Source of the DNA: Stenomitos frigidus ULC18
GTDB lineage: Bacteria; Cyanobacteriota; Cyanobacteriia; Leptolyngbyales; Leptolyngbyaceae
Length of the DNA: 64,000 nt
Assembly: GCF_003003795.1 (NCBI RefSeq)
Contig: NZ_PVWK01000099.1
Location: 62,001-126,000 of the forward strand
Reading direction: 5' to 3'
Positions 62,899 to 64,000 of the stretch are shown piece after piece. Position numbers and translations under genes: made by a program. How positions within the stretch are numbered: the first letter of the stretch is position 1; the number at the start of each line of letters is the position of its first letter. Under the pieces are notes generated by a model. That model was not told the DNA's origin, searched no databases, and saw only the letters and a list, made by a program, of their open reading frames with translations.

Positions 62899-63786
62899 TC
62901 AACGGGTTAACGTCTGCTGTGCGCTCAGGGTTAGTTGTTTCAGCGTGTGCAAATCTGGCGCAACAATTGGTTCTTGCGGTTCTTGGGAGGCGATCGCCGT
63001 TGCTTGATCAAGTCTCACCACGCCTTCAGATTGTTCTAATGAAGGCTCGAAATCTTTCAACCACAGCAGATATTCAATGTTGCCAGCGGGACCCAGCAAT
63101 GGCGACCAGGTGACACCATGGTAGTGCCAGCCCAACGCTTCCGCAGCCTGCAAAACCTGCAAGATTGCCATTGCCTGATCTTGGGGATCGCGCACAACAC
63201 CCTTTTTGCCCACCAGCGATCGTCCTACTTCAAATTGGGGCTTGACCAACAGCACAACTTCGCGCGGCGATTGGAGGAGTTGCCATAACGCAGAGACTAC
63301 TTTTGTGAGTGAGATAAACGAGACATCGACCACGCCTAAATCTGCTAGGCGATCGCTTCCATACAAATCTGTGGGGGCTAGATGCCGGAGATTGGTGCGT
63401 TCTCGCAAGGTGACTCGTGGGTCTTGTCGCACACTCCAGGCAACCTGTCCGTAGCCAACATCAACGCCGTAAACGTGCTGTGCGCCTGCCTGCAACAAAC
63501 AATCTGTAAAGCCACCTGTTGAAATGCCCCCATCCAAACAAAGGCGATCGGCTACTGGAATGGCGAAGTGAGCGATCGCCTTTGCCAGTTTTTCACCACC
63601 TCTAGAGACATAGGGCGATCGTTGCTTGACCTGAATTTTCGCTAACAGATCAATCTCTGTCCCTGGCTTGTCAACTACCTGCTGATTCACCATCACCTCT
63701 CCAGCCCGAATCAACCGTTGCGCCTTCTGTCGTGTATCGCAAAGGGCACGTTCAACAAGCAAAAGATCGAGGCGCTGTTTGGGCAT
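62899..63786 (-). CDS. tlyA: TlyA family rRNA (cytidine-2'-O)-methyltransferase / hemolysin A
   Basis: A 295-residue protein. The N-terminal S4 domain (MPKQRLDLLLVERALCDTRQKAQRLIRAGEVMVNQQ) precedes an FtsJ-type methyltransferase domain (SRGGEKLAKAIAHF; CLDGGISTGGFTDCLLQAGAQHVYGVDVGYGQVAW; ADLGVVDVSFISLTKVV; VLLVKPQFEVGR). The K-D-K-E-type catalytic set is represented. Family members 2'-O-methylate rRNA cytidines. The gene converges on the ATPase gene, with a shared palindromic terminator. Confidence 0.93.
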   Translation of the reverse strand: MPKQRLDLLLVERALCDTRQKAQRLIRAGEVMVNQQVVDKPGTEIDLLAKIQVKQRSPYVSRGGEKLAKAIAHFAIPVADRLCLDGGISTGGFTDCLLQAGAQHVYGVDVGYGQVAWSVRQDPRVTLRERTNLRHLAPTDLYGSDRLADLGVVDVSFISLTKVVSALWQLLQSPREVVLLVKPQFEVGRSLVGKKGVVRDPQDQAMAILQVLQAAEALGWHYHGVTWSPLLGPAGNIEYLLWLKDFEPSLEQSEGVVRLDQATAIASQEPQEPIVAPDLHTLKQLTLSAQQTLTR

Positions 63787-63833
63787 GGGGGAAGAGGTGA
63801 GGGATGAAGGCTAAAGAATGAATCTTGCATTGC

Positions 63834-64000
63834 TCAATCTGCTTCCCCTGCCTCCCCTCTCAACCGCGCCTTTGCTTGCTGCCAGAGTTTTTCTAGCTGC
63901 TCCAGGCTGTAATCGGAAAGGGGACGATCGGCAACGGCTTCCATTTGTTCCAGGCGTTGAATGAAGCGTTGGTTGGTGCCTTGTAACGCGGCGCTGGGGT
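63834..64000 (-). CDS. mazG: nucleoside triphosphate pyrophosphohydrolase MazG, C-terminal end, cut by window
   Basis: The minus-strand frame ends at 63834 and reads LQGTNQRFIQRLEQMEAVAD, then LSDYSLEQLEKLWQQAKARL. This matches the C-terminus of MazG (pattern A-L-x-x-x-N-x-x-F-x-x-R, then LEALWxxAK). The enzyme hydrolyses NTPs and ppGpp-related nucleotides. Only ~55 residues are inside the window, so the call rests on this tail. Confidence 0.75.
   Translation of the reverse strand, partial: PSAALQGTNQRFIQRLEQMEAVADRPLSDYSLEQLEKLWQQAKARLRGEAGEAD

Overview
This window is a piece of a cyanobacterial chromosome. The octamer GCGATCGC (HIP1) and its GATCGC variants are scattered through almost every gene. 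There is a gene for a Psb34-like photosystem II assembly protein, a DUF1997 protein, an rne-rnhB pair with an arginine-rich RNase E tail, and a glutamate synthase large subunit. Heptanucleotide tandem repeats and short palindromic repeats occur between genes. The gene content fits a filamentous or Leptolyngbya-like lineage, but the genus cannot be read from the sequence.

Layout. 1-9.4 kb: a cut alpha/beta hydrolase, prephenate dehydratase (pheA), a DUF1997 gene, then rnhB, rne and a large radical SAM gene on the minus strand, and a STAS protein. 9.7-16.8 kb: a Lon-N-domain protein, the str operon (rpsL-rpsG-fusA-tuf-rpsJ, minus strand, with a clear terminator after rpsJ), an IscA/SufA-like protein and a cupin. 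17-24.8 kb: an exported phosphodiester glycosidase, a 1.1 kb gene-poor leader with a perfect NtcA-type site, and glutamate synthase. 24.9-28.1 kb: a defence/toxin-antitoxin island. It holds an intact BrnT-BrnA pair, an orphan antitoxin with a RelE-like toxin killed by an amber codon, an A+T-rich AIPR-family gene, and a Phd-like antitoxin with a YoeB-like toxin cut to 25 residues. 28.2-36.8 kb: tex, a small PIN-like pair, a GT-C-type membrane protein, a conserved unknown, a LOG protein, a glycine-zipper stress protein and a BON lipoprotein. 36.8-45 kb: an asparagine-synthetase-like protein lacking the glutaminase cysteine, a DinB protein, a large TPR protein, psb34, thiG and a Uma2 endonuclease. 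45.0-45.5 kb: a decayed IS5-type transposase. 45.6-50.1 kb: two FecR-domain proteins flanking a predicted outer-membrane barrel. 50.3-54.6 kb: a minus-strand polysaccharide cluster (acyltransferase, cellulose-synthase-like GT2, Tat-exported glycoside hydrolase). 55.5-59.0 kb: three consecutive TPR genes. 59.4-62.8 kb: a three-gene exporter (adaptor, permease, ATPase, in the DevBCA order). 62.9-64 kb: tlyA and the 3' end of mazG.

How the parts work together. The clearest units are the str operon (translation), rne-rnhB (RNA turnover), the exporter operon, and the envelope-polysaccharide block together with the FecR/barrel block. The most unusual region is the toxin-antitoxin/AIPR island, where two antitoxins survive beside visibly broken toxins. 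I found no CRISPR array, rRNA or convincing tRNA gene.
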